This document shows, one piece after another, positions 47,309-56,207 of a stretch of 64,000 bases of DNA (its first letter is position 1; every line of letters begins with the position of its first letter). The DNA comes from Nocardioides albertanoniae (GTDB lineage: Bacteria; Actinomycetota; Actinomycetes; Propionibacteriales; Nocardioidaceae). Below the pieces are notes generated by a model, which did no database searches, was not told where the DNA came from, and was given only the letters and a program-made list of their open reading frames with translations. The stretch spans positions 1,938,501 to 2,002,500 of the forward strand of contig NZ_VFOV01000001.1 in the NCBI RefSeq assembly GCF_006716315.1. Direction: 5' to 3'. The position numbers and the translations under genes are program-made.

Positions 47309-48490
47309 ATGAGGGCCGTGACGTGGCAGGGCAGACATGACGTGCAGGTGCGCGAGGTGCCGGACCCGGTGGTCGAGGACCCGGGCGACGTGGTCGTGGC
47401 GGTGACATCGTCCGGCCTGTGCGGCTCCGACCTGCATCTCTACGACCCGCTGGCCCCGTTCATAAGCAGGGGCGATGTCGTCGGCCACGAGCCGATGGGG
47501 ATCGTGCGAGAGGTCGGTCCCGACGTGTCGACGCTGGCGGTCGGCGACCGGGTGGTGGTGCCGTTCAACATCAGCTGCGGATCCTGCTGGATGTGTGAAC
47601 GCGGACTGTTCAGCCAGTGCGAGACCACTCAGAACCACGATCAAGGCACCGGGGCCAGCCTGTTCGGCTACAGCAAGCTCTACGGGCAGGTGCCCGGTGG
47701 TCAGGCGGAGGCGATCCGGGTGCCGTTCGCCGACCATCTGCTGGTCAAGGTGCCTCACGGGCCGCCGGATGATCGTTTCCTCTTCCTCTCCGACGTGCTG
47801 CCGACGGCCTGGCAGGCCGTGACGTACGCCGACGTCGCCGAAGGTGACACCCTGGCCGTCCTCGGCGCGGGTCCCATCGGTGACATGGCTGCGCGGATCG
47901 CGCTGGAACGAGGCGTACGGGTGATCTCGGTCGATCGAGTCGCCGGGCGTCTGGCGCGGGTGTTCGGACGCGGGGCGGAGACGGTCGACATGGAGAGCGT
48001 CGACGATGTCGCGGAGCGCGTGCGGGACCTGACCGATGGGCGTGGCGCGGATGCGGTCATCGATGCGGTCGGGATGGAGGCCCACGGGTCGCCGGTTGCC
48101 GAGACCTCGCAGAAGGCGCTGGGCATGTTGCCGCGCAAGGTCCAGGAGGTCGTGATGCTCAACGCCGGCAGCGACCGGCTCGCGGCGCTCCTGACCGCCA
48201 TCGATGCGGTACGCCGCGGCGGGACGATCAGCATCTCCGGGGTCTACGGGGGTGCGGCCAGCCCGTTGCCGATGTTCCAGATGTTCGACAAGCAGATCCA
48301 GCTGCGGATGGGACAGGCCAACGTCCGTCGCTGGACCGACGACATCCTCGAGCTGCTCGAGAACGACGAGGACGTCTTGGGTGTGGAGAGCTTCGCGACC
48401 CATCACCTTCCTCTCGAGGACGCCCCGGACGCGTATCGGAAGTTCCGCGACAAGGAGGACTCCATGGTCAAGGTGGTCTTCCAACCCTGA
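47309..48490 (+). CDS. zinc-dependent alcohol dehydrogenase (MDR, formaldehyde dehydrogenase-like)
   Basis: 393 residues. Catalytic zinc ligands lie in GLCGSDLHLY and GHEPMG; the structural zinc site is compact, CGSCWMCERGLFSQC. A Rossmann motif LGAGPIGDMAA near residue 185 binds NAD. Its length and the insertion after the zinc loop fit the glutathione-independent formaldehyde dehydrogenase-like branch of MDR enzymes. It converges on a gene pair encoding a molybdoenzyme and a small helical protein. Substrate not identifiable. Confidence 0.87.
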   Translation: MRAVTWQGRHDVQVREVPDPVVEDPGDVVVAVTSSGLCGSDLHLYDPLAPFISRGDVVGHEPMGIVREVGPDVSTLAVGDRVVVPFNISCGSCWMCERGLFSQCETTQNHDQGTGASLFGYSKLYGQVPGGQAEAIRVPFADHLLVKVPHGPPDDRFLFLSDVLPTAWQAVTYADVAEGDTLAVLGAGPIGDMAARIALERGVRVISVDRVAGRLARVFGRGAETVDMESVDDVAERVRDLTDGRGADAVIDAVGMEAHGSPVAETSQKALGMLPRKVQEVVMLNAGSDRLAALLTAIDAVRRGGTISISGVYGGAASPLPMFQMFDKQIQLRMGQANVRRWTDDILELLENDEDVLGVESFATHHLPLEDAPDAYRKFRDKEDSMVKVVFQP

Positions 48491-48510
48491 CCTGCGCCCA
48501 CCGGCACGCT

Positions 48511-48972
48511 TCAGCGGGCGACGATCAACGCCTGCGGCGCGGCGACCTTCATCCGGGTGTTGAACCACGACAGCTGCCGGGCGGTCTGGGTGCTGCAGGA
48601 GGTGGCGACCTCGAGGAGGTCGGTGTCGCGCAGCCCCTGCGCACCCTGGATGACCACGGTCCAGGTGGTCTCGACCATGGCGCCGAGGACGTACAGCTCC
48701 TGGAGGTCGCGCAGCAGCCCGACCGGGCCCGACCTCACCTGGGCGAGTCCGTCGTGATGCAGCCGCTCGGGCTCCTCGACGTCTTCCTCGCCGTAGCGTT
48801 CGACCACCGGTGCCAGCCGTCTGCGGTGCTCCTCGCTCCAACCGGCCAGCAGGTGGCAGGTGTGGAAGACGTCGGCCTCCTCGGCATGGCCCTCGGCGAC
48901 GGAGCGAAGGGCGGAGGCGAGGGTCTGCTCGCTGTGGTCGGCGAGGCCGACGTAGGTGGCGAGATGTGACAT
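48511..48972 (-). CDS. small helical protein co-translated with molybdoenzyme
   Basis: 153 residues, predicted almost entirely helical. It starts MSHLATYVGLADHSEQTLASAL and contains HTCHLLAGWSEEHRRRLAPVVE and several His/Glu pairs that could bind metal in a four-helix bundle. I do not recognise a named family. Its ATG overlaps the TGA of the molybdoenzyme gene (TGATG), so the two are made together; a chaperone, redox or electron-transfer partner is a reasonable guess only. It resembles in size and helical character the protein at 52631-53113. Confidence 0.6.
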   Translation of the reverse strand: MSHLATYVGLADHSEQTLASALRSVAEGHAEEADVFHTCHLLAGWSEEHRRRLAPVVERYGEEDVEEPERLHHDGLAQVRSGPVGLLRDLQELYVLGAMVETTWTVVIQGAQGLRDTDLLEVATSCSTQTARQLSWFNTRMKVAAPQALIVAR

Positions 48973-51446
48973 CAGGATCCTCCCGCGGGATCGAGCGGGT
49001 ACGCCGGGGTGACATCGAGCACCCTGCTGCTGGTCTCGGCGCCGCCGACCGTCGGCGCCAGGTCCGTCGCCGGCGACGCGGTGGTCGTCGGGGCGGGGGC
49101 AGGGCCGTCGCCACCGCGCAGGCGGGTGACCCTGCAGGCGGCGGTCTTGAAGTACGGCTGCTTCGAGACCGGGTCCCAGACGGTCATGGTCAGCTCGTTG
49201 GCCAGCCGGTGCTCGGCGTCGGCCACGCCGCGCGGGTCCCAGCGGCCGTAGTGGAACGGTGCGAAGACGGCTCCTTCGATGACCTGACCGACCCGGGCGC
49301 GCACCTCGATGCCGCCGCGCGGGGAGGTCACGTGCACCCAGTCGCCCTCGTCGATGCCGAGACGCTCGGCATCGACGGGCGAGATCTCCGCCCACGCGTC
49401 CGGCGCGGCGTCGTCCAACGAGGAGGACCGGCCGGTCTTGGTGCGGGTGTGGAACTGGAAGACGGTGCGACCTGTGGTGAAGAGCATCGGGAAGTCGTCC
49501 GACGGCTCTTCGTGCGGGGGCGAGTACGGCGCACCCTTGAGGAAGGCCCGGCCGTCGGGCCGCATGGCCCGGTGCTCCTGCTCGGTCACCACGGCACCGG
49601 TGACCAGATCGTGCCCGAACGTCTCGCAGACCTCGGTGTCGGTGGGGAAGACGCCGTCGGCGTAGAGCCGGTCGGTCCCCTCGGGATGTGCCTCGTTCAC
49701 CGGCCAGGGGATCCCGGTGGGTCCACGAAGCTTCTCGTAGGAGAGCCCGGTGTAGTCGATCGGACGCCCTCGAGTCACCGAGCAGAACGACTCGAACGCC
49801 TCCTCGGGACGGCGCCATCTCACCAGGGGCGCACCGTCCTTGTCGGTGAAGCCCATCAGGTCGGCGTACATCAGGAAGATCTCGTAGTCGCTGCGTGCCT
49901 CGCCGGGCGGGTCGACGGCCTTCTCGGAGAGGTGGACGGTGCGGTTGACGTTGGTGAAGCAGCCGGTCTTCTCGCCCCAGCCGGCTGCCGGGAGCACGAC
50001 GTCGGCGAGCTCGGCCGTCTCGGTGAGGAACAGGTCCTGGACCACGACGAAGCAGTCGTCGGAGGAGAGGATGTTGCGGATGCGCGCCGACTCGGGCATC
50101 GACACGGCGGGGTTGGTGGCCGAGATCCACAGAAAGTCGATGGAGCCGCTCGCGGCGTAGCTGAAGATCTGCATCGCATGGGTCGGCGGTGACCAGTGGG
50201 GGATGGTCATCGGGTCGACGTTCCACGCATCGGCGAGCTCTCGCACATGCGCCGGGTTGTCCCAGTTGCGAAAGCCCGTGAGGTCTCCGTCGGCGCCGCA
50301 CTCCCGGTTGTTCTGGGCAGTCGGCTGCCCGTTCATCTGCAGCACCCCAGCTCCGGGGCGTCCGATCATGCCGCGGAGGAGATGCAGGTTGTGCACCGCC
50401 ACCGAGGCCGCGGTGGCCTGGTGGGACTGGTAGAAGCCCTGGAGCACGGTGGACAGCACCGCCTGGCTCTCGCCGAAGATCCGGGCGGCGCGGCGCAGGT
50501 CGTCGGCGGGGACGCCGCAGATCTCGGCGACGTGCTCGGGTGTGTACGCCGCCACCGTCTCTTCCAGCTCGTCCCGGCCGAGCGTGTGCGCGTCCACCCA
50601 TGCCTCGTCGACCCAGCCGTTGGCGAAGAGCTCACGCGTGAGCCCGTTCATCAGCGCCAGGTTGGTGCCCACGCGCGGTCGCAGGTGTACGCCGCCGGTC
50701 CGTTCGGCCTCCTGGGCGACCAACGTGCGGCGCGGGTCGACGCACACGACGCGGGGAGGGTCGTCGGCGCGGGTGCGGTCGAGCACGCGGGCCCACAGCA
50801 CGGTCTGGGTCTCGGCCATGTTGTGCCCGTAGAGGAAGATCGCGTCGCAGTGCTCGATGTCGGTGTAGGAGCCCGGCTGGCCGTCGGCGCCGAAGGACTC
50901 CTTGAAGGCGGCCGCGCTGGTCGCCGTGCACAGCCGGGTGTCGCCGTCCATGTGCGGCGTACCGATGCCGGCCTTGCCGATGACCGCCTGCAGGTAGTAC
51001 TCCTCGAGGAAGAGCTGACCGCTGGTGTAGAAGCCGTGGGTGAGGGGGCCGCGCTCCTCCAGCGAGGAACGAGAACGTTCGACGACCCGCGCCATCGCTG
51101 TCTCCCAGTCGGTCTCGACCAGCCGGCCGTCCTCTCGGACCAGGGGACGCGTCACCCGGTCGGGGGACGAGGCCCACGGGGTGCTTCCGTACAGCCCTTT
51201 CGGTCCGAGGCGACCGTGGTTGACGACGTCGCCGGCCCGTCCGCGTACGCCGACCATCCGGCCGTCCTTGACGGCGATGTCGCAGCCGCAGCCGTTGCTG
51301 CACAACAGGCATGCCGACTGGACCCAGCGGTCGACGTCGCCCTCGCCGAGGCCGTCGTCGAGATACTGGTCGACCCGGGCCGGCCACACCGTCGCTCGTG
51401 GATGCGGCGTGCGTACGCCGTGCAGATCTGCGATCCGATCGGTCAT
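48972..51446 (-). CDS. bis-MGD molybdopterin oxidoreductase, assimilatory nitrate reductase-like
   Basis: 824 residues of the DMSO reductase family, Nas/Nap-like. Fe-S cysteines Cys46, Cys49 and Cys53 form C-x2-C-x3-C, but the fourth position after the usual 27 residues is Gly81 (GRLGPKGLYG where GRLCxKG is canonical); an extra Cys55 is present. The Mo-ligand Cys173 lies in DTRLCTATSAAA. A C-terminal MGD domain (FPMLFTTGRTVFQFHTRTKTG) and a Pro/Thr-rich tail of about 45 residues follow. No nitrite reductase or electron-donor subunit lies nearby, so nitrate as substrate is not certain. ATG 51446; it is co-translated with the small helical protein downstream. Confidence 0.82.
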   Translation of the reverse strand: MTDRIADLHGVRTPHPRATVWPARVDQYLDDGLGEGDVDRWVQSACLLCSNGCGCDIAVKDGRMVGVRGRAGDVVNHGRLGPKGLYGSTPWASSPDRVTRPLVREDGRLVETDWETAMARVVERSRSSLEERGPLTHGFYTSGQLFLEEYYLQAVIGKAGIGTPHMDGDTRLCTATSAAAFKESFGADGQPGSYTDIEHCDAIFLYGHNMAETQTVLWARVLDRTRADDPPRVVCVDPRRTLVAQEAERTGGVHLRPRVGTNLALMNGLTRELFANGWVDEAWVDAHTLGRDELEETVAAYTPEHVAEICGVPADDLRRAARIFGESQAVLSTVLQGFYQSHQATAASVAVHNLHLLRGMIGRPGAGVLQMNGQPTAQNNRECGADGDLTGFRNWDNPAHVRELADAWNVDPMTIPHWSPPTHAMQIFSYAASGSIDFLWISATNPAVSMPESARIRNILSSDDCFVVVQDLFLTETAELADVVLPAAGWGEKTGCFTNVNRTVHLSEKAVDPPGEARSDYEIFLMYADLMGFTDKDGAPLVRWRRPEEAFESFCSVTRGRPIDYTGLSYEKLRGPTGIPWPVNEAHPEGTDRLYADGVFPTDTEVCETFGHDLVTGAVVTEQEHRAMRPDGRAFLKGAPYSPPHEEPSDDFPMLFTTGRTVFQFHTRTKTGRSSSLDDAAPDAWAEISPVDAERLGIDEGDWVHVTSPRGGIEVRARVGQVIEGAVFAPFHYGRWDPRGVADAEHRLANELTMTVWDPVSKQPYFKTAACRVTRLRGGDGPAPAPTTTASPATDLAPTVGGAETSSRVLDVTPAYPLDPAGGS

Positions 51447-51556
51447 CCGCCGTGGGTACCCCGCCGGCGGCGCACCTATGTGACGCATCCGGCGACGACC
51501 GCCCGGCTGGTCGGCAGGGCTGCATCCGGTCGCGGTGGGTACCGGGGTCTCGCACA

Positions 51557-51582
51557 TCAGATCAAGCCACACGTCAGATCAA
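51557..51582. promoter_or_regulatory. direct repeat in divergent control region
   Basis: TCAGATCAA occurs at 51557-51565 and 51574-51582, a 17-bp period, between the divergent molybdoenzyme and epimerase genes. A second pair, GCATCCGG, lies at 51485-51492 and 51522-51529. A shared activator site is possible. Confidence 0.35.
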
Positions 51583-51607
51583 ACCGGTCGCAGGAAGGGT
51601 GGACAGC

Positions 51608-52609
51608 ATGAAGGTCGTCGTCATCGGTGCGTCGGGCAACCTCGGCAGCGCCGCGATCCGGGCGCTGACCGCCGACGGCGCCGCCAGGGTCGTCGGCGTC
51701 GCCCGCCGAGCTCCCAGCGGCCCGCGTTCCAGCGTGCATGGCTCTGTCGAGTGGCACGAGGCCGATGTCTCGACGGTCGATCTGGCGCCGATCGTGGAGG
51801 GTGCCGACGCGGTCGTCCACCTCGCCTGGAAGTTCCAGCCCACGCACCGCCCGGAGGAGACCTGGGCCACCAACGCGGTCGGCACCCGCAGGGTCCTCGA
51901 CGCGGTGGCCAGGGCCGGGGTCCCCGCGCTCGTGTGCGCCTCGTCGGTGGCGGCGTACTCGCCGGTGGACCACGACGACCCGGTCGACGAGACCTGGGCG
52001 ACCGACGGGGCGTCCGCTGCCGCGTACTGCCGGGAGAAGGCGTACGTCGAGCGGGCTCTGGACGCCTTCGCCTGCCACCATCCCGAGGTGCGGCTGGTCC
52101 GGGTCCGGCCGGCGTTCGTCTTCCAGCGTTCGGCGGCCAGCGAGCAGCGGCGCATCTTCGGCGGCCCTCTGCTCCGGCCCGCCTTCGCGGACCGCCGAAG
52201 GATCCCGATGGTGCCGGTGCCGGCCGGGATGCGGTTCCAGGCGGTGCATGCCGGCGACGTCGGGCGGGCTCTCGCCGCCGCGGCGACCACCGAGGTGGCG
52301 GGCGCGTACAACCTGGCCGGCCCCGGGATCATCCGGCGCGAGGAGGTCGGCGAGCTGCTGGGTGCCCGGACGGTCGAGGTGCCGCCAGGTCTGGTGCGCC
52401 ACGGCCTGGACGCGGCATGGAACGCACGCATCGCGCCGGTTCCCGGCAGCCTGCTGGAGGCGGTCATGCAGCTGCCGCTGATGTCGACCGCCCGGGCCGG
52501 GCTGGAGCTCGACTGGCGACCGCGCCACACAGCCATGGAGGCCCTCGAGGCGGTGGTCTCCGGCATCCCGGAGAAGGCCGGCAGCGAGCTTCCCCCGTTA
52601 CGTCCGTGA
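51608..52609 (+). CDS. NAD-dependent epimerase/dehydratase (extended SDR)
   Basis: 333 residues. GASGNLG at residues 8-14 binds the dinucleotide, HEADVSTVD and VVHLAWKFQP follow, the active-site Ser is in CASSVAAYSP and the YxxxK appears as YCREK near residue 140. Sugar-nucleotide epimerases, atypical reductases and NADH-binding sensors share this fold, so the substrate is open. GGAAGG precedes ATG 51608. It is divergent from the molybdoenzyme and followed 21 bp later by a small helical protein gene, a likely operon partner. Confidence 0.82.
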   Translation: MKVVVIGASGNLGSAAIRALTADGAARVVGVARRAPSGPRSSVHGSVEWHEADVSTVDLAPIVEGADAVVHLAWKFQPTHRPEETWATNAVGTRRVLDAVARAGVPALVCASSVAAYSPVDHDDPVDETWATDGASAAAYCREKAYVERALDAFACHHPEVRLVRVRPAFVFQRSAASEQRRIFGGPLLRPAFADRRRIPMVPVPAGMRFQAVHAGDVGRALAAAATTEVAGAYNLAGPGIIRREEVGELLGARTVEVPPGLVRHGLDAAWNARIAPVPGSLLEAVMQLPLMSTARAGLELDWRPRHTAMEALEAVVSGIPEKAGSELPPLRP

Positions 52610-52630
52610 CCCGCACGAGAAGGAGCACCG

Positions 52631-53113
52631 ATGAACGACGACATGTTGCACGCCTACCTCCAGCACCACTGGGCAGGTTCCAGCGCCGGTGTCGCGATGT
52701 TCGAGCGAGTGGGCCGCTCGCACTCCGACACCGACGTGGCCGTCCGGGTGCGACAGCTGGCGGTGGAGGTGGACGCGGACCGGGAGGCGCTGCGGCAGAT
52801 CATCGAGGCGACCGGCGCCGCCCCATCGCGCATCGCGGCCACGGCGGGACGGGCGGCGGAGCTCGCCGGCCGGTTGAAGCCGAACGGGCGGGTGGTGCGG
52901 CGATCGCCGCTCTCGGACCTGTTCGAGCTGGAGGCGCTGCTCGACGCGGTGGCCGCGAAGCGCGCCGGGTGGCATCTTCTGCGTGCGGCCACCGAGGGCG
53001 ACGTACGCGTGGACCCGGTGCTGCTCGACGACCTCGTCCGACGCGCCGACGACCAGCTCGCCCGGCTGGAGGATCTGCGCCTGCGGGTGGGACGTGCCGT
53101 GATCGGTGGATGA
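52631..53113 (+). CDS. small helical protein downstream of epimerase, unknown function
   Basis: 160 residues. The start HAYLQHHWAGSSAGVAMFERV and regular heptad-like leucine/alanine spacing suggest a ferritin-like four-helix bundle with His and Glu residues in the first two helices. No named family recognised. GAGAAGGAG precedes the ATG at 52631. Together with the epimerase it faces the molybdoenzyme and its own helical partner across 161 bp, giving a mirrored pair of enzyme plus helical protein. Confidence 0.6.
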   Translation: MNDDMLHAYLQHHWAGSSAGVAMFERVGRSHSDTDVAVRVRQLAVEVDADREALRQIIEATGAAPSRIAATAGRAAELAGRLKPNGRVVRRSPLSDLFELEALLDAVAAKRAGWHLLRAATEGDVRVDPVLLDDLVRRADDQLARLEDLRLRVGRAVIGG

Positions 53114-53130
53114 CGGCGGTGTCCGGATGA

Positions 53131-53146
53131 GTCTGGTATTCCAGAC
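53131..53146. promoter_or_regulatory. GTCTG-N6-CAGAC palindrome upstream of hutU (hut operator)
   Basis: GTCTGGTATTCCAGAC is a perfect 16-bp palindrome 132 bp before hutU. A copy with the same half-sites and spacing precedes the NCS1 permease at 59477-59492. It is probably the site of the cluster's IclR regulator. Confidence 0.65.
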
Positions 53147-53277
53147 AGCTGACGGGTGACAGCTCTGGCACGGCGCGCGACGACGCCGTTTGATGGAGCC
53201 ATGGATCGACGGCCCGGGCGCGCAGCTCGACGCCCGAGCGATCCTCCCAGTCACCGAGTCCGTGATCGGAGCTTGAA

Positions 53278-54972
53278 ATGAACGAGCGCTCGAGCAACCC
53301 CCGTCTTCCCGTCCAAGCCGCACGCGGCACCGAGCTGACCGCGAAGTCGTGGCAGACCGAGGCGGTGCTGCGGATGCTGATGAACAACCTGGATCCGGAG
53401 AACGCCGAGCGTCCCGAGGATCTCGTCGTCTACGGCGGCACCGGCCGGGCCGCGCGCAGCTGGGAGGCCTACGACGCGCTCGTACGCACGCTGCGCGCCC
53501 TCGAGGACGACGAGACGATGCTGGTGCAGTCGGGCAAGCCCGTCGGTGTCATGCGCACCCACGAGTGGGCGCCCCGGGTGCTGATCGCCAACTCCAACCT
53601 GGTCGGCGACTGGGCCAACTGGGAGGAGTTCCGGCGGCTCGAGGACCTCGGGCTGACGATGTACGGCCAGATGACGGCCGGGTCGTGGATCTACATCGGC
53701 ACCCAGGGCATCCTGCAGGGCACGTTCGAGACGTTCGCGGCGGTCGCCGACAAGCTCGCTGCCTCTGGCGGGAACGGGCACAGCGGTGGCACGCTGGCCG
53801 GGACGATCACGCTGACCGCCGGTCTCGGTGGCATGGGCGGCGCCCAGCCGCTGGCCGTCACCATGAACGACGGCGTCGCGATCTGCGTCGAGGTCGACCA
53901 GTCGCGGATCGCCCGACGCATCGACCACCGCTACCTCGACGTCCAGGCCGACTCGGTCGAGGACGCGGTGCGGCTCGCCGTCGAGGCGCGCGACGCCCGT
54001 ACGCCGCTCTCGATCGGGCTGCTCGGCAACGCGGCCGAGATCTTCCCGGCGCTGCTGGCCTCCGACGCCCCGATCGACATCGTCACCGACCAGACCTCCG
54101 CGCACGACCCGCTGTCCTACCTCCCTGCGGGCGTCTCCTTCGAGGAGTGGCACGACGCCGCTCGCCGTGACCCCGAGGGGTTCACCAAACAGGCCCAGGC
54201 CTCGATGGCCGCGCACGTGCGGGCGATGGTGGAGTTCCAGGACAAGGGCGCCGAGGTCTTCGACTACGGCAACTCGATCCGCGACGAGGCGCGCAAGGGC
54301 GGCTACGACCGCGCCTTCGAGTTCCCGGGCTTCGTGCCGGCGTACATCCGGCCGCTGTTCTGCGAGGGCAAGGGTCCCTTCCGCTGGGCCGCGCTGTCCG
54401 GCGATCCCGCCGACATCGCCGCGACCGACCGCGCGATCCTCGAGCTGTTCCCGGAGAACGAGCGGCTGCGCAAGTGGATCACCATGGCGGGCGAGAAGGT
54501 CTCCTTCCAGGGGCTGCCGGCGCGCATCTGCTGGCTCGGGTACGGCGAGCGTCACCTCGCCGGCCTGAAGTTCAACGAGATGGTCGCCTCGGGTGAGCTG
54601 AAGGCCCCGATCGTGATCGGGCGCGACCACCTGGACGCCGGATCCGTCGCCTCGCCCTACCGCGAGACGGAGGCGATGGCCGACGGCTCCGACGCGATCG
54701 CCGACTGGCCGATGCTCAACGCGCTCGTGAACACCGCGTCGGGTGCCTCGTGGGTCTCGATCCACCACGGCGGCGGCGTGGGCATGGGCCGCTCCATCCA
54801 CGCCGGGCAGGTGTGCGTCGCCGACGGCACCGACCTGGCCGCGGAGAAGATCGAGCGGGTGCTGACCAACGACCCCGGCATGGGAGTGATCAGGCATGTC
54901 GACGCCGGCTACGACCTGGCCGCCGACGTCGCGACCGAGCGTGGCGTGCGCGTCCCGATGAACGAAGGCTGA
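53278..54972 (+). CDS. hutU: urocanate hydratase
   Basis: 564 residues, full length. Characteristic features: [20 protein letters not shown], the NAD-binding [17 protein letters not shown] (Rossmann-like, near residue 180) and the active-site Cys region [16 protein letters not shown] near 418. HutU adds water to urocanate with NAD as electrophile, giving imidazolonepropionate. It is the first gene of the hut operon. hutH (histidine ammonia-lyase) is not in the window. The start at ATG 53278 follows GGAGCTTGAA. Confidence 0.95.
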   Translation: MNERSSNPRLPVQAARGTELTAKSWQTEAVLRMLMNNLDPENAERPEDLVVYGGTGRAARSWEAYDALVRTLRALEDDETMLVQSGKPVGVMRTHEWAPRVLIANSNLVGDWANWEEFRRLEDLGLTMYGQMTAGSWIYIGTQGILQGTFETFAAVADKLAASGGNGHSGGTLAGTITLTAGLGGMGGAQPLAVTMNDGVAICVEVDQSRIARRIDHRYLDVQADSVEDAVRLAVEARDARTPLSIGLLGNAAEIFPALLASDAPIDIVTDQTSAHDPLSYLPAGVSFEEWHDAARRDPEGFTKQAQASMAAHVRAMVEFQDKGAEVFDYGNSIRDEARKGGYDRAFEFPGFVPAYIRPLFCEGKGPFRWAALSGDPADIAATDRAILELFPENERLRKWITMAGEKVSFQGLPARICWLGYGERHLAGLKFNEMVASGELKAPIVIGRDHLDAGSVASPYRETEAMADGSDAIADWPMLNALVNTASGASWVSIHHGGGVGMGRSIHAGQVCVADGTDLAAEKIERVLTNDPGMGVIRHVDAGYDLAADVATERGVRVPMNEG

Positions 54973-55004
54973 CCGGAGGCGACGAGAGACGAGAGGCTGG
55001 ACCT

Positions 55005-56207
55005 GTGAGCTTCGAGAAGATGTGGCGTGACCTGGCTCCGCTGGGGCGTTCATCGACCAGCGGCGGCTACTTCCGCCAACCGTTCGCCTCCGCCGAGCGG
55101 GAGTGCGCCGACTGGTTCGCCCAGGAGGCCCGCGCCCGCGGGCTACGGCTCGAGCACGACGGCTTCGGCAACATGGTCGCCTGGTGGGAGGCCGCCCCGG
55201 GCTCGGCCGGCGAAGGCGGCGACGTGCTCACCGGCTCCCACCTCGACTCGGTGCTCGACGGCGGAGCCTTCGACGGTCCGCTCGGGGTGGTCTCCGCGTT
55301 CGCGGCGCTCGACCTGATGCGTGAGCGCGGCTTCGCGCCCGCCAGACGGATCGGGATCGGTGCCTTCGTCGAGGAGGAGGGATCCCGCTTCGGGCTGGCC
55401 TGCCTCGGCTCGCGGCTCGCGGTGGGTGCGACGAGCCTCCAGCAGGCCGAGGCGCTCACCGACCGCGACGGCGTACGCCTCGGCGACGCGTGGGCCGAGG
55501 CCGGTGTCGATCCCTCCCAGGGGTCCGACCTGCTGGCCGGGGTGGGCTGTTTCGTCGAGCTCCACGTCGAGCAGGGCCGAGACCTCATCGACCGCGACGC
55601 TGCGGTCGGGGTGGCCAGCGAGATCTGGCCCCACGGGCGCTACCGCTTCGACTTCACCGGTGAGGCCAACCATGCCGGCACCACCCGGATGGAGGACCGG
55701 CGCGACCCGATGCTCACCTACGCGATGGCCGCGCTCGCGGCCAACGAGCAGGCCCGGCTGGCGGGGGAGCGGGCCACCTTCGGCCGCATCTCGGTCGAGC
55801 CCAACGGCACCAACGCCGTGCCGTCGCGGGTCACCGCCTGGCTCGACGCCCGCTGCGCCACCGACGACTCGCTGGGCCGGCTGGTGGAGGCGATCACCGC
55901 GCAGGCAGCCGACCGGGCCGGCGAGCACGGCACCGGTCTCGAGGTCACCCCGGAGTCGGTCTCGGCCGCCGTGGGCTTCGACGCCGACCTCGCCCGCAGC
56001 ATCGCCGCACCTCACGGCTGGCCGGTGATCCCGACCCAGGCCGGTCACGACGCGGGGATCCTCTCCGCGGCCGGCATCCCGACCGCGATGCTGTTCGTGC
56101 GCAACCCGACCGGCATCTCGCACGCACCCGACGAGCATGCCGAGACGGTCGACTGTCTGGCCGGCGTCGAGGCGCTCGCCGACACGCTCCAGGAACTGGC
56201 CGGATGA
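55005..56207 (+). CDS. M20-family amidohydrolase (allantoate amidohydrolase-like) in hut operon
   Basis: 400 residues of the allantoate/N-carbamoyl amino acid amidohydrolase branch of M20 metallopeptidases. Di-zinc ligands are seen in [29 protein letters not shown], the [17 protein letters not shown] dimer-domain motif and [11 protein letters not shown] near the end. Such genes sit between hutU and hutF in Streptomyces as well. No HutG-type N-formylglutamate deformylase is present here, so this protein is the natural candidate for that step (inference). GTG 55005 is the start; the stop overlaps hutF. Confidence 0.85.
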   Translation: MSFEKMWRDLAPLGRSSTSGGYFRQPFASAERECADWFAQEARARGLRLEHDGFGNMVAWWEAAPGSAGEGGDVLTGSHLDSVLDGGAFDGPLGVVSAFAALDLMRERGFAPARRIGIGAFVEEEGSRFGLACLGSRLAVGATSLQQAEALTDRDGVRLGDAWAEAGVDPSQGSDLLAGVGCFVELHVEQGRDLIDRDAAVGVASEIWPHGRYRFDFTGEANHAGTTRMEDRRDPMLTYAMAALAANEQARLAGERATFGRISVEPNGTNAVPSRVTAWLDARCATDDSLGRLVEAITAQAADRAGEHGTGLEVTPESVSAAVGFDADLARSIAAPHGWPVIPTQAGHDAGILSAAGIPTAMLFVRNPTGISHAPDEHAETVDCLAGVEALADTLQELAG

